Shown here one piece after another: positions 42,204-55,372 of a stretch of DNA of 64,000 bases. A program made the position numbers and the translations under genes. Under the pieces are notes generated by a model. The model was given only the letters and a program-made list of their open reading frames with translations. It did not search any database and had not been told where the DNA came from. This stretch comes from Amycolatopsis circi (GTDB taxonomy: Bacteria; Actinomycetota; Actinomycetes; Mycobacteriales; Pseudonocardiaceae): positions 123,315-187,314 of the forward strand of contig NZ_PQIA01000019.1 of NCBI RefSeq assembly GCF_003385235.1. Direction: 5' to 3'. Numbering within the stretch: the stretch's first letter is position 1; each line of letters starts with the position of its first letter.

Positions 42204-43013
42204 ATGAGCGAGGAGCAGAAGGAAACCGCGGAGGACAAGAAGAAACTCCGGATGACCCCGGTGCTCGCCGCGGCGCTGGCGGCGGTCACCGCCGCGTTGC
42301 TGGGTTCGACGCTGGGGGTCGCGGGAACAGTCATCGGCGCCGGGGTGGCCAGTGTGGTCAGCACCGTCGGCGGCGAGTTGTACCTGCGTTCTCTGCAGCG
42401 CACTCGTGATGCCGCGCGGAAGGCGATGGAGACCGCCGCGCGACGCAGCCGGGCCGGGCTTGCTCCCGTGCATGTGCCGCTTGATCGGGCGGAGTCGAAG
42501 AACGCTGCCCCGGGTGAGGCGCCGACGGCGTATCTCCCGGCTGACCTGGCGAACATGCCTACGGTTCGGTTGTCCGAACTGAAGCCGACTGAACCGGAGA
42601 AGTCCGACAGTCTGGGCGAAAAACTTCGGAAGCTGCGGTGGCCGTTGATCATCGCGTCGAGCGCGGTTGCGTTCGTGGTCGCGTTGATTGTCCTGGTCGG
42701 CCTGGACTTGACTACCAAGGGCAACGTGTCGACCGGGTTGGTTCCTCGGCAGCCGGATACCAGTCAGCATCAGGACGATCATCCGGACAACGCGCCGAGT
42801 ACCGCACCGCAGACTCCGCCGAGCGGGGAGTCTCGGTCGGACAACCCGACGTCCACGCCGACCACGACGCCGAGCGCTCCGCCGTCCTCGCAGCCGACTC
42901 AGGAGCAGACTCGGCCGCCGTCTACGTCCTCGAAGCCGAGCACGAGTTCGCAGGCTCCCAGCACCAGCCAGACACCGACCGCTCCCGCAGCCCCGTCAAA
43001 CGCGGGCCAGTAG
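42204..43013 (+). CDS. Membrane protein with Ser/Thr/Pro-rich extracellular tail
   Basis: A 269-residue protein. A hydrophobic Ala/Val-rich region near residues 18-48 (VLAAALAAVTAALLGSTLGVAGTVIGAGVASVVSTVGG) is followed by basic and acidic stretches, one clear helix (PLIIASSAVAFVVALIVLVGLDL, near 150-172) and about 95 residues of Ser/Thr/Pro/Gln-rich tail like a mucin. The tail is probably outside the cell. ATG 42204 is preferred to TTG 42159. Function unknown. Confidence 0.7.
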   Translation: MSEEQKETAEDKKKLRMTPVLAAALAAVTAALLGSTLGVAGTVIGAGVASVVSTVGGELYLRSLQRTRDAARKAMETAARRSRAGLAPVHVPLDRAESKNAAPGEAPTAYLPADLANMPTVRLSELKPTEPEKSDSLGEKLRKLRWPLIIASSAVAFVVALIVLVGLDLTTKGNVSTGLVPRQPDTSQHQDDHPDNAPSTAPQTPPSGESRSDNPTSTPTTTPSAPPSSQPTQEQTRPPSTSSKPSTSSQAPSTSQTPTAPAAPSNAGQ

Positions 43014-43027
43014 CTCCCCACGGCGAT

Positions 43028-43078
43028 CCGTGAGGGGAACCTTCACGGACTCTGAGTCCCTCAGGGTTCCCCTCACGG
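43028..43078. terminator. Family B hairpin, imperfect
   Basis: CCGTGAGGGGAACC pairs with GGTTCCCCTCACGG at the base, and GGACTC with GAGTCC at the top, with mismatches between. It fills the 66-bp gap between the convergent membrane-protein gene and thiE. Confidence 0.7.
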
Positions 43079-43079
43079 C

Positions 43080-43745
43080 CTACTTAAGCCGCGCCTTCAG
43101 TCCCTCCGCGGCAGCTTTCGGGTCCGCAGCCTCGGTAATCGCCCGAACGACGACCACCCGAGAAGCCCCCGCGTCTAGCACCTCCGGCAACCGAGCCTCG
43201 TCGATCCCGCCGATCGCGAACCAAGGCCGCTCCGTCCCGAGAGCCGCGGTAGACCGGACCAAGTCCAGCCCCGGCGCGAACCGGCCGGGTTTCGTCGGGG
43301 TGGGCCAGCACGGGCCGGTGCAGAAGTAGTCCACGCCGGTCTCCGCCGCGGCCGCGGCAGCCTGCTGGTCCGAATGGGTGGAACGGCCGATCACCACGTC
43401 GTCGCCTAGGACTCGGCGCGCCAGCGATACCGGGATGTCGTCCTGGCCCAAGTGCAAGACGTCCGCGCCTACGGCCAACGCCACATCCGCCCGGTCGTTC
43501 ACCGAGAGCAACGCTCCGTGCCGCGCGCAGGCCTCCGCCAGCACCTCCAGCGCCGCGATCTCCTGCTTGGCCTCCAGCGGTGCGCCTCCGGTCTTGTCCC
43601 GCAGTTGCACGATGTCGACGCCACCGGCCAAGGCGGCGTCAGCGAACTCGGCGAGGTCCCCGCGGGAGGCGCGGGCGTCGGTGCACAAGTACAGCCGAGC
43701 GTCGGCTAGCCGGGTGCGAATCTGGTCTCCGGTCAAGGCAGGCAT
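43080..43745 (-). CDS. thiE: Thiamine phosphate synthase ThiE
   Basis: A 221-residue TIM-barrel protein with the ThiE pattern: [76 protein letters not shown] and [29 protein letters not shown]. It joins HMP pyrophosphate with thiazole phosphate to give thiamine phosphate. It is divergent from thiOSG. The TPP riboswitch in the gap is on the thiO strand, so thiE may not be under it. Confidence 0.95.
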   Translation of the reverse strand: MPALTGDQIRTRLADARLYLCTDARASRGDLAEFADAALAGGVDIVQLRDKTGGAPLEAKQEIAALEVLAEACARHGALLSVNDRADVALAVGADVLHLGQDDIPVSLARRVLGDDVVIGRSTHSDQQAAAAAAETGVDYFCTGPCWPTPTKPGRFAPGLDLVRSTAALGTERPWFAIGGIDEARLPEVLDAGASRVVVVRAITEAADPKAAAEGLKARLK

Positions 43746-43784
43746 GGCGGTGACGTTACCCGCGCGCTACGGTGTGGGAGTCCG

Positions 43785-43868
43785 CACGGGAGCCCGAGGC
43801 ACGGGCTGAGAGGGAGCTGCCGCTCCGACCGTGGAACCTGATCCGGGTCATGCCGGCGCAGGGAGCGT
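43785..43868 (+). promoter_or_regulatory. TPP riboswitch upstream of thiO
   Basis: The conserved parts are in order: GGGAGCCCGAGG, GGGCTGAGAGGGAGC, GACCG, TGGAACCTGATCCGGGTCAT, and GCCGGCGCAGGGAG. The last segment pairs with the first (P1) and also looks like a Shine-Dalgarno, about 12 bases before the thiO GTG, so control is probably on translation. Confidence 0.92.
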
Positions 43869-43877
43869 GATTCCACT

Positions 43878-45921
<2,044 letters not shown>

Positions 45922-45924
45922 GGT

Positions 45925-45972
45925 TCTCGTGAGTGTTTATGCCGGTTCTAACCGGCATAAACACTCACGAGA
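45925..45972. terminator. Family A hairpin between thiG and the convergent oxidoreductase
   Basis: 23-bp arms beginning TCTCGTGAGTG, variable middle TTTATGCC, inner GGTT, central CT. It starts 4 bp after the thiG stop and contains the stop codon of the convergent gene (45965-45967). Confidence 0.85.
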
Positions 45973-46909
45973 CCTCGACCACCACCTTGCCGCGCACCCC
46001 ACCGCTTTCGAGCGCGCGGTGTGCGTCGGCGATATCGGCGAACGGAAACACCCGGTCCACCAACGGCCGCACCAACCCGGCATTCACCCACCGGCTCAAA
46101 TCAGCGAGCAGGTCCGCCTTCGGGTTCCCGCTGAAACCGCGCACCCACCGGGTCGGGCGCAGCGAATTCGCCGCGACATAACCAAGCGTGCGGACCGGAT
46201 GGTCGAGGTCAAACGCGATCGCGACCATCCGCCCGCGCGGGGTCAGCAGCCGCCGGAACGTGTCGAGGTCGCGGCCGACGGTGTCGAGGATGACGTCGAA
46301 CTTCCCCAGGTCACCTGGATCGCGGTAATCGAGCGCGACATCCGCACCGAGTTCCCTTGCCAGCTCTAGGTTTTTAGCGCTCGCCAACCCAGTCACGTGC
46401 GCGCCCATAGCGCGACCGAGCTGCGTCGCGACAAAACCGACTCCGCCAGTCGCACCACGGATCAGCAGGCGTTCGCCCGGCTTCAGATGGGCTTTGTCGC
46501 GCAGCGCGGTAATCGCGGTGACGCCCACCGCGAGCGACGCCGCCTGCGAGGGATCCAGCCCAGCAGGCACGTGGTCCAGCCGATCCGCGGCCATCACGTA
46601 GTACTCGGCAGCAGTGCCCATCCGCCGTCCGCCGCCCCAGACTAGGTCGCCGACCGCGAACCGGCTCGTCCCCGGTGCCACCACCTCGCCGACCAGGTCC
46701 ACGCCGATTCGCTTGGGGAAACGCTTGCCACTGAACGGAAGCAGCTTCCCGGACCGCATAGCGAGTTCGCCGCCGTTGACGGTCAGCGCGCGCACCCGGA
46801 GCAGGACTTCGCCGGGGCCGGGTACGGGCGTCGGGACAGTGGTTTCGCGCAGGACTTCGGGCGGTCCGTAGCGGTCGTAGGTGATGGCACGCATCGAAGT
46901 GGAAGGCAT
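45965..46909 (-). CDS. MDR-family NADPH:quinone oxidoreductase-like protein
   Basis: A 314-residue zinc-less alcohol dehydrogenase-family enzyme. MRAITYDRYGPPEVLRE at the start, GVDLVGEVVAPG, and the nucleotide-binding GERLLIRGATGGVGFVATQLGRAMGAHVTG are typical; the structural zinc cysteines are absent. It reduces quinones or enones with NADPH. ATG 46909 or the ATG at 46894 (MRAIT) may start it. It is divergent from a TetR gene, with an operator covering the start. Confidence 0.88.
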   Translation of the reverse strand: MPSTSMRAITYDRYGPPEVLRETTVPTPVPGPGEVLLRVRALTVNGGELAMRSGKLLPFSGKRFPKRIGVDLVGEVVAPGTSRFAVGDLVWGGGRRMGTAAEYYVMAADRLDHVPAGLDPSQAASLAVGVTAITALRDKAHLKPGERLLIRGATGGVGFVATQLGRAMGAHVTGLASAKNLELARELGADVALDYRDPGDLGKFDVILDTVGRDLDTFRRLLTPRGRMVAIAFDLDHPVRTLGYVAANSLRPTRWVRGFSGNPKADLLADLSRWVNAGLVRPLVDRVFPFADIADAHRALESGGVRGKVVVEVS

Positions 46910-46918
46910 GTTCCACTT
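46897..46918. promoter_or_regulatory. TetR-type operator at the oxidoreductase start
   Basis: AAGTGGAA (46897-46904) and TTCCACTT (46911-46918) form an 8-bp inverted repeat with a 6-bp spacer. A third half-site AAAGTGGAA lies at 46928-46936 towards the TetR gene. Confidence 0.7.
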
Positions 46919-46966
46919 CTAGCACGGAAAGTGGAAGGGGTCTTCCGATTCGCGTAAAGTGAGAGA

Positions 46967-47590
46967 GTGCCGGAAAAATCGACTCGGTTGCGCACCGACG
47001 CCGCCCACAATCGCGCGCAGATCCTCGAGGTCGCGGAGCGCACCTTCGAGACCGAGGGCCTGGACGTGTCGATGAGCGAGCTGGCGCGCCGCGCTGGTCT
47101 CGGCGTCGCCACGGTGTACCGCCATTTCCCGACCAAGGCCGACCTCGTCGCCGAAGCCTTCGCGGAGCCGATGGCCGAATGCGCGGGCATGCTCGACGAA
47201 GCGCTCGCCGACCCCGATCCGTGGCGCGGGTTCTGCCGGGTGATCGAGGAGGTGTGCTCGATGCAGGCGCGCAACCACGGTTTCTCCGCCGCGATCGTGA
47301 CCTCGCTGCCGGATCAAGCCGCCTTCGCGGAGTTGCGGGACCAGGCGTTGCGGGGGTTCACCGAGTTGATCCGCCGGGCGCAGGAAGCCGGTGCGCTGCG
47401 GGCCGACTTCGTGGTCTCCGACCTGTCGTTGGTCTTGCTGGCGAACGGCGGCCTGCGGTCGAGCGCGGGAGCTGCGGCACCGGCGGCGTCGCGTCGGCTC
47501 GCGAGCTATCTGCTGCAGTCGTTCCGAGCGGAGACGGCCGCGCCGCTGCCGCCGCCCGCGGAGCTTCCGCTCGACGTGTCGGTGCTCTGA
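46967..47590 (+). CDS. TetR family transcriptional regulator
   Basis: A 207-residue TetR protein. The helix-turn-helix is in RAQILEVAERTFETEGLDVSMSELARRAGLGVATVYRHFPTKADLVAEAF (residues ~13-62); the rest is the helical ligand domain. GTG 46967 has no clear Shine-Dalgarno, and TAAAGT lies seven bases upstream, so a leaderless start is possible. It is divergent from the quinone oxidoreductase, its likely target. Confidence 0.9.
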   Translation: MPEKSTRLRTDAAHNRAQILEVAERTFETEGLDVSMSELARRAGLGVATVYRHFPTKADLVAEAFAEPMAECAGMLDEALADPDPWRGFCRVIEEVCSMQARNHGFSAAIVTSLPDQAAFAELRDQALRGFTELIRRAQEAGALRADFVVSDLSLVLLANGGLRSSAGAAAPAASRRLASYLLQSFRAETAAPLPPPAELPLDVSVL

Positions 47591-47733
47591 ATGGGCGGCC
47601 AAGCTGCACAAATGGCTGGGTAATGGTGATTTCGCCCGCGCTTGACGCGGATTGTGCACGGGCACGCCGTATGGTTGACGGCACCCTTTCCGGCGCACCC
47701 AGCGGCGGGCACCAGCGTCAGAAGGAGCCGATC

Positions 47734-48165
47734 GTGACTCTTTCCTCGGTCCAGGACGTAACGGGCCGGTTGTATCTAGCGGTGGGACGGCTTTCCCGCT
47801 CGCTTCGCCAGGCGGGCGCGCCCGGGCCCGGACACGGGTCGATCTCGGCGCTGGCCACGCTCGTCCACTTCGGCGAGCTGCGCCTCGGCGACCTCGCCGC
47901 TAAGGAAGGCGTCGCGGCGGCCACGATGTCGCGGATCGTGGCCACGCTGGTGGAGGCCGGTTACGTCACGCGCGAGTCCGACCCGGTCGACCGGCGCGCC
48001 TGGCTCGCCCGCGCCACCGAGGAAGGCGAACGCCTCGTCTCCGGCGTGCGCTCCACCCGCGTACAGGAACTCAACCGCCGCCTCGACCGGCTCACCCCCG
48101 AGGCTCGCGAGTCGATCATCGCCGCGCTGCCCGCGCTGGAAGCCCTGATCTCCGACGAGGGCTAG
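47734..48165 (+). CDS. MarR family transcriptional regulator
   Basis: A 143-residue MarR protein: GELRLGDLAAKEGVAAATMSRIVATLVEAGYVTRESDPVDRRAWLARATEEG covers helix-turn-helix and wing. AGAAGGAG precedes the GTG start at 47734. Its target is not evident, since it faces decayed thiD sequence. The terminal 15 bp (TCCGACGAGGGCTAG) recur at 48338-48352, marking a duplication. Confidence 0.88.
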   Translation: MTLSSVQDVTGRLYLAVGRLSRSLRQAGAPGPGHGSISALATLVHFGELRLGDLAAKEGVAAATMSRIVATLVEAGYVTRESDPVDRRAWLARATEEGERLVSGVRSTRVQELNRRLDRLTPEARESIIAALPALEALISDEG

Positions 48166-48352
48166 TCGCCAGAACGCCGAGACGGGACCGAGTTTCGCGC
48201 CCGTGGGTGAGTGTTCGGCGGCTTGGGAGACGAACCATTTGCCGTAGTGCGCTGCATCGGCGATTGGCCAGCCCAGCGTGGGCCGGGGAGATCTACGAAA
48301 GTCGTAGAGAAGCAGGTCGACGCACTCCGCGCCAGACTCCGACGAGGGCTAG
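48166..48352 (-). pseudogene. Decayed duplicate of the thiD 3' end
   Basis: Between the MarR stop and the thiD stop lies a diverged copy of the thiD end: CGCCAGAACGCCGA, TTTCGCGCCC, GAGACGAACCA and AGCAGGTCGACGCA recur in the same order as at 48370-48610, with a deletion in the middle. The copy is bounded by the 15-bp direct repeat TCCGACGAGGGCTAG (48151 and 48338). It has no usable frame. Confidence 0.65.
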
Positions 48353-49182
48353 CGCTCTTCCGGGGCCAGCCGCCAGAACGCCGACACCGGGCCGACTTTC
48401 GCGCCCATCGGGTACGAGTGTTCGACGGCCTGCGAGACGAACCACTTGCCGTAACGCGCCGCTTCGACCACCGACATGCCCTTGGCCAGCCCGGCGGTCA
48501 GCGCGGACGCCATGGTGTCGCCGGCCCCGTGCGTGTGCGGGGTCTGCCAGCGCGGGCCGGGCAGCTCCACGAACGTCGTGCCGTCGAAGAGCAGGTCGAC
48601 GCATTCCGGGTCGGACTGCAGGTGCCCGCTCTTCACCAGCACGTACTTCGGGCCGAGTTGGTGCAGTACGACGGCCGCGGTGTGCATGCCGTCGCGGTCG
48701 GTCACAGTCATGCCGGTGAGCAGCCGCACCTCGTCCAGGTTCGGCGTGAGCACAGTGGCGCGCGGCAGGAGTTCGTCGCGCAGCGCGGCGAGGCCGTCGT
48801 CGTCGAACAGCGACTGGCCGGTCATCGCCGCGGCCACCGGGTCGACCACGAACGGGATCGCGCCGTCGCGCCCGATCCCGGCCTTGTCGCAGGCCGCCGC
48901 GACTGCGTGGATGATCTCCGCGGACGCGAGCATGCCGGTCTTCGCCGCGCCGACGCCCATGTCCGCGGCGACCGCCTCGATCTGCCCGGCCACGATGTGC
49001 GGCGGCAGATCGGCGCGGTCGTGCACGCCGAGCGTGTTCTGGACGGTGACCGCGGTGACCGCGACCAGGCCGTGCACCCCGCAGGCGAGGAAGGTCCGCA
49101 GGTCCGCCTGCAGCCCGGCGGCCCCGCCGGAATCGGATCCGGCGATGGTGAGCGCGGAGGGCGGGCTCGGGTTCTCAGTCAT
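48349..49182 (-). CDS. thiD: Hydroxymethylpyrimidine(-phosphate) kinase, first copy
   Basis: A 277-residue ribokinase-fold kinase: ALTIAGSDSGGAAGLQADLRTF, GVHGLVAVTAVTVQNTLGV, AAKTGMLASAEII, VVDPVAAAMTGQSLFD, LTPNLDEVRLLTGM and HTHGAGDTMASALTAGL. The anion-hole motif has Asp (GAGD) where enterobacterial ThiD has Cys (GTGC), as in pyridoxal-type kinases. It is monocistronic with no riboswitch visible. It is a paralogue of the copy beside thiC, so its main substrate could be HMP or pyridoxine. ATG 49182 begins just before the conserved strand. Confidence 0.88.
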   Translation of the reverse strand: MTENPSPPSALTIAGSDSGGAAGLQADLRTFLACGVHGLVAVTAVTVQNTLGVHDRADLPPHIVAGQIEAVAADMGVGAAKTGMLASAEIIHAVAAACDKAGIGRDGAIPFVVDPVAAAMTGQSLFDDDGLAALRDELLPRATVLTPNLDEVRLLTGMTVTDRDGMHTAAVVLHQLGPKYVLVKSGHLQSDPECVDLLFDGTTFVELPGPRWQTPHTHGAGDTMASALTAGLAKGMSVVEAARYGKWFVSQAVEHSYPMGAKVGPVSAFWRLAPEER

Positions 49183-49294
49183 GTGCGCGTTCCGACTTCT
49201 GGTCTGGTCCATTGAGGCAACTGTGCTTCATTCACAGTCCACCACGATGGCACAGTAAGTGTTCGTGCTGGTCCCCGTGACGAAGGAGACATCA

Positions 49295-50302
49295 GTGAAG
49301 CTCGCCGCGGCCGGTCTCCTGCTCCTGTCCACGCTGGCGGTACCGGGGGTCGCCAGCGCGGACAGCCCCAAGCTCTCGCACGTGACCACCGTCGGCGTGC
49401 ACAACACCTACGATCCGGCGGCGTACCCGTACCTCGCGCAGGCACTGGACAACGGTTCGTCGCTGCTCGAACTCGACGTCTGGCCGGATTTCTTCACTCA
49501 CGAGTGGAAAGTCAGCCACTCCAATCCGCTGGGCAACAGCAACAACTGCGTCGACGCGCATTCGGCTGCCGACCTTTACTCCGGCGGGACCAACAAGGAT
49601 CTCGAATCGTGCCTGGACGACATCCGGATCTGGCTCGGCGCACATCCCGGCCATGCGCCGCTCACGCTGAAGATCGAAATGAAGACCGGGTTCTCCGCGA
49701 ATACCGGCCTCGGCCCGGCTCAGCTGGACGCCGCTTTCCGCGACCACCTCGGTGACGCCGTGTTCAAGCCCGCCGATCTTCTCGGCAGCCACGCCACGCT
49801 CGACGAAGCGTCCAAAGCGGACAATTGGCCGACGCTGGACGCGTTGCGGGGCAAGGTGCTCACCGAGATCATCCCGGGCACGGTCGAAGAGGGAAACCCG
49901 ACGGACACGCTGCACACCGACGTCGAGTACGCCGGTTATCTGCTAGACCAGAAGGTTGCCGGAAAGCTGAATTCGGTGCAGATCTTCCCGACTGTGCACG
50001 GTGCTGCGGGCGGTGACCCGCGCGACAAATACTCCGCGGAGCAGAAACCGTGGTTTGTCGTTTTCGACGGGGACGCGAGCGAATGGCTCGCCAAGGCCGG
50101 AATGTCCTGGTACGACAATAACCACTACTACGTGGTCATGACGGACGGCCAGAACGTCGCGCCAGCCATCGACGACCACAACCCGACCGTCGACCAGGCA
50201 ACCCAGCGCGTGGCGGAGCTGGCCAAGCAGCACGCGTCCGTGGTGACCTCCGACTGGACGGGCCTCACCACCGTGCTGCCGACGGTGGATTCGCGCGGCT
50301 AG
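49295..50302 (+). CDS. Secreted Ca2+-dependent phosphoinositide phospholipase C-like protein
   Basis: A 335-residue protein with a signal peptide (VKLAAAGLLLLSTLAVPGVASA, cut near residue 23). The mature part has VTTVGVHNTYDP, LLELDVWPDFF and WKVSHSNPLGNSNNC, and later LTLKIEMKTGF and KPWFVVFDGD, as in Ca2+-dependent PI-PLC-type enzymes of actinomycetes. His residues in HNTY and VSHSN should be catalytic. GAAGGAGACATCA precedes the GTG. It probably cleaves glycerophosphoinositol lipids outside the cell. Confidence 0.85.
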   Translation: MKLAAAGLLLLSTLAVPGVASADSPKLSHVTTVGVHNTYDPAAYPYLAQALDNGSSLLELDVWPDFFTHEWKVSHSNPLGNSNNCVDAHSAADLYSGGTNKDLESCLDDIRIWLGAHPGHAPLTLKIEMKTGFSANTGLGPAQLDAAFRDHLGDAVFKPADLLGSHATLDEASKADNWPTLDALRGKVLTEIIPGTVEEGNPTDTLHTDVEYAGYLLDQKVAGKLNSVQIFPTVHGAAGGDPRDKYSAEQKPWFVVFDGDASEWLAKAGMSWYDNNHYYVVMTDGQNVAPAIDDHNPTVDQATQRVAELAKQHASVVTSDWTGLTTVLPTVDSRG

Positions 50303-50502
50303 AACCGCGGCGGCGGTTTCAGCACCGACATCCGGTATTGGTACACCGCTTGCGCTTCGGCGATCCCCGGCCGCGGGGTGACGCCCGATTTGCGGATCGT
50401 TTTGACCGCCGAAGCGGTGCGGTGCTCGGTGACCAGGCCGTCGACCTCGTGCTGTACCTCAAGCGGCAGCCTCGCCCACAACGCTTCCGGTGTCTCGCTC
50501 AT
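50299..50502 (-). CDS. Small hypothetical protein
   Basis: A 67-residue protein, MSETPEALWARLPLEVQHEV followed by a short helical part and KPPPRF at the end. No family recognised. Its stop overlaps the convergent phospholipase gene by 4 bp. It lies upstream of nothing obvious and shares strand with the thiD copy 17 bp downstream of whose stop it starts. Confidence 0.55.
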   Translation of the reverse strand: MSETPEALWARLPLEVQHEVDGLVTEHRTASAVKTIRKSGVTPRPGIAEAQAVYQYRMSVLKPPPRF

Positions 50503-50518
50503 CCGGCCAGTGTCGCAT

Positions 50519-52989
<2,471 letters not shown>

Positions 52990-52990
52990 T

Positions 52991-53099
52991 CACTCCCTAC
53001 GCCGGCATTACCCGGTCAGGTTCATGCGGTCGGTGACGCCGGGTGTCCGCGAGATGGACACCAGCCACCCTCTCAGCCCGCCAAGGCGCGAGCTCCCGC
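52991..53099 (-). promoter_or_regulatory. TPP riboswitch upstream of thiC
   Basis: On the minus strand the order is GGGAGCTCGCGCC, GGGCTGAGAGGGTGG, a variable stem, GACCG, TGAACCTGACCGGGTAATG and CCGGCGTAGGGAG. The 3' strand of P1 (GTAGGGAG) lies about 8 bases from the TTG start and serves as the only Shine-Dalgarno-like sequence. Confidence 0.95.
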
Positions 53100-53160
53100 G
53101 TTGCATTCGGTTGAGGTTGCCCGTCCGACGATGCCATGCGGTGTCGGGTCCGCACAAGGG

Positions 53161-53282
53161 GGTGAGCGGAGGCGGTGGCTGGCTTGGGGGTTGAGCGGAG
53201 GCGTGGCTGGTTTGGGGGTTGTGGGCAGGCTGTGGCTGGCTTGGGGTTTGAGGGCAGGCTGTGGCTGGCTTGGGGTTTGAGT
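53161..53282. repeat. Tandem repeats upstream of the thiC leader
   Basis: Units of about 28-31 bp containing GTGGCTGGCTTGGGGTTTGA repeat four times; the last two (from 53223 and 53253) are near-identical. The array is G/T-rich on the plus strand and has no credible gene. It lies where the thiC promoter would be expected to begin. Confidence 0.75.
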
Positions 53283-53406
53283 GGCACCAGCACTGTGTTT
53301 GATTGCCCCGGCTCCGCCGTGGCGCCGAGATCGCCGGGAAGCTGGTTTCTTCCCTCCCGATTTCGCCGGCCCGGGGGGCCGTCGAAATCGCTCAGTCCAG
53401 AAACCA

Positions 53407-53554
53407 GCGCGATCTCGGGTTGTGGTCCGGAAGGCGGAAGCAGTCTCGCGTGGTGGTCCAGAAACCGGCGCGGTCTCGGGGTGTGGTCCGGAAGGCGGAG
53501 CGGTCTCGGGTGGTGGTTCGGAAGCGGGTGCGGTCTCGGGGGTGGGGTTCGGGA
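53407..53554. repeat. Second tandem repeat array before def
   Basis: About five units of 28-31 bp with the core GCGGTCTCGGG, followed by GTGGTCCGGAAG, start near 53407, 53439, 53468, 53498 and 53528. Frames through it encode repetitive Arg/Val/Gly peptides and are not accepted as genes. It ends 17 bp from the def stop codon. Confidence 0.7.
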
Positions 53555-53570
53555 AGCTGCGGCGCGTGGG

Positions 53571-54137
53571 TCAGGCGTCCGCGGGTTCCTTCGGAGGCAG
53601 CCAGGTCAGGCCGGGCATGCCCCACTTGTTTTTCTTCAGCATCTTCTTCGCGGCGCGCGCGTGGCGGCCGACTAGACGATCCAGGTAGATGAAGCCGTCT
53701 AGGTGATCGGTCTCATGCTGCAGGCAGCGCGCGAAGTAACCGGTGCCTTCGACCTCGATCGGATTTCCTTCGACGTCGAAGCCGGTGACCTTCGCCCACG
53801 AGGCGCGTCCGGTCGGGTACGACTCGCCGGGGGCGGACAGGCAGCCCTCCCAGTCGTCGTCCGGGTCCGGCATCGTCTCCGGGATCTCGGAGGTCTCGAG
53901 CTTCGGGTTGACCACCGCGCCGCGGTGCTCGGTGCCCTCGTCGTCCGGGCAGTCGTATACGAACACCCGCAGGGCGAGCCCGATCTGGTTGGCCGCGAGG
54001 CCCACGCCCTCGGCCGCGTACATGGTCTCGAACATGTCCTCGACGAGGGTGGCGAGCTTGTCGTCGAACTCGGTGATCTCGCGCGTGGGCTGGTGCAGCA
54101 CGGGTTCGCCAGCGATGCAGATGGGGTGGACGGTCAC
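53571..54137 (-). CDS. def: Peptide deformylase
   Basis: A 188-residue deformylase with the three motifs: GVGLAANQ (44-51), EGCLS (97-101) and HETDH (141-145), where Cys99, His141 and His145 bind metal and Glu142 is catalytic. It removes the N-formyl group from new proteins. The GTG at 54137 is the start. It is divergent from DUF3263. Confidence 0.95.
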   Translation of the reverse strand: MTVHPICIAGEPVLHQPTREITEFDDKLATLVEDMFETMYAAEGVGLAANQIGLALRVFVYDCPDDEGTEHRGAVVNPKLETSEIPETMPDPDDDWEGCLSAPGESYPTGRASWAKVTGFDVEGNPIEVEGTGYFARCLQHETDHLDGFIYLDRLVGRHARAAKKMLKKNKWGMPGLTWLPPKEPADA

Positions 54138-54276
54138 GGACGCCGAGTTTAGTCGGACCCTTCTGGTACACCTGGATCGGACCGTGACGCGCCGTGTCGG
54201 ATGCCCATGTCGAGCATGGGTTCCGTGGTTCAATGACGCCCGCGGAAGGACTGCCGACACCGATTGCGAGGACCGC

Positions 54277-54585
54277 ATGGACGCCGCGGAGTCGATGGCT
54301 GAAAACCAGCCGTCGCCGCCGGAAAATGTCGGTGGCCTGACCGAGCGCGAACTGGACATTCTCGCGTTCGAGCGGCAGTGGTGGCGCCACGCCGGGGCGA
54401 AGGAGAACGCCATCCGGGAGCGCTTCGGGCTGTCCTCCACCCGTTACTACCAGTTGTTGAACACGCTGCTGGCCAAGCCGGAGGCCGTCGCGGCCGATCC
54501 GATGCTGGTCAAGCGGCTGCGCAAAACGCGCGCCGCCCGTCAGCGCAAACGCGGGGCCCGGCGGTTGGGGATCGAGCTGTCATGA
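54277..54585 (+). CDS. DUF3263 family protein
   Basis: A 102-residue protein. [45 protein letters not shown] is the DUF3263 signature and looks like a sigma-region-4/helix-turn-helix fold; a basic tail ([18 protein letters not shown]) follows. It is probably DNA-binding, function unknown. ATG 54277 follows GCGAGGA. It overlaps the LytR_C gene by ATGA; def-DUF3263-LytR_C neighbours are common in actinobacteria. Confidence 0.88.
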   Translation: MDAAESMAENQPSPPENVGGLTERELDILAFERQWWRHAGAKENAIRERFGLSSTRYYQLLNTLLAKPEAVAADPMLVKRLRKTRAARQRKRGARRLGIELS

Positions 54586-55250
54586 GCGTCTTCTCGGGAC
54601 TGTCCCGGCCGTTGAAGGCCGCGGGAGTCGCGCTGATCGGGATCGCGGTGGTCGCGGCCGTCATCGGCGGGGTCACCGTGCTCAACACGAGCGGCGACCA
54701 GAACGCCGGACCGAGCACGTCCGGCGAGCCCACCGCACCCGGCGGATCGTCGTCCGCCCCGGAGCCGTCGTCCTCGGCGGCGCCCAGCTCCGCACCGTCG
54801 CCGCCCGCGTCCTCTGCTCCGGCCTCGTCGTCCGCGGCGTCGTCGGCTCCGGCGTCGGGCCAGCCCGGACCCGGACAGCCCGGCGGACAGCCGGGGCAGC
54901 AGCCCGGGCAGCCGGGTCAGGCCGGTCCGGACCAGCAGGCGTCGAACAAGTGGGTCACCCTGCGCGTTTACAACAACTCGCTGGTCAAGCACCTCGCCGA
55001 ACAGGCCGCCGCCGATTTCCGCGCTTCGGGGTGGAACGTCGCCGAGGTCGGCAACTACTCGCAGGGCAACATCCCGACGACCACGGCCTACTTCCGGCCG
55101 GGCACCGACGAGGAAGCCGCCGCGAAGCAACTGGCCAAGGAATTCGGCTTCCAGGCCCAGCCCCGGTTCGACGGCATCCAGAACTCGAGCCCCGGCGTGA
55201 TAGTGATCATCACGAAGGACTATCAGCCCGGCGGACACAAGGGCAGCTGA
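54582..55250 (+). CDS. LytR_C-domain envelope protein
   Basis: A 222-residue protein with one N-terminal helix (GVALIGIAVVAAVIGGVTVL), a ~75-residue Ser/Ala/Pro/Gly/Gln-rich linker, and a C-terminal LytR_C domain (WVTLRVYNNSLVKHLAEQAAADFRASGWNVAEVGNY ... TTAYFRPGTDEEAAAKQLAKEFG). It should be anchored in the membrane with the domain outside. It is coupled to DUF3263. The role in wall assembly is family-level inference. Confidence 0.85.
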   Translation: MSVFSGLSRPLKAAGVALIGIAVVAAVIGGVTVLNTSGDQNAGPSTSGEPTAPGGSSSAPEPSSSAAPSSAPSPPASSAPASSSAASSAPASGQPGPGQPGGQPGQQPGQPGQAGPDQQASNKWVTLRVYNNSLVKHLAEQAAADFRASGWNVAEVGNYSQGNIPTTTAYFRPGTDEEAAAKQLAKEFGFQAQPRFDGIQNSSPGVIVIITKDYQPGGHKGS

Positions 55251-55270
55251 GCTTCCCGACACCAATGACG

Positions 55271-55295
55271 GCCCGCGCTACGGCGCGGGCTTTGT
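55271..55295 (+). terminator. Classical intrinsic terminator after the LytR_C gene
   Basis: GCCCGCGC, loop TACG, GCGCGGGC, then TTTGT. It lies 20 bp past the stop and is one of few hairpins here with a T-tract. Confidence 0.8.
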
Positions 55296-55372
55296 CATGT
55301 CTGCGGTGCCGGTGGGGCGCGGGGTCGCTCGGCTGGTCCGCGTTCGGAGCGGCGAGTCGCGTGGCTTCGCTC

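Noticed and set aside
53161..53554. CRISPR array
   Set aside because: Units are contiguous with no unique spacers and no cas genes nearby.
53175..53692. Plus-strand frames through the tandem repeats before def
   Set aside because: Three frames are open at once because of repeat composition, and the peptides are repetitive.
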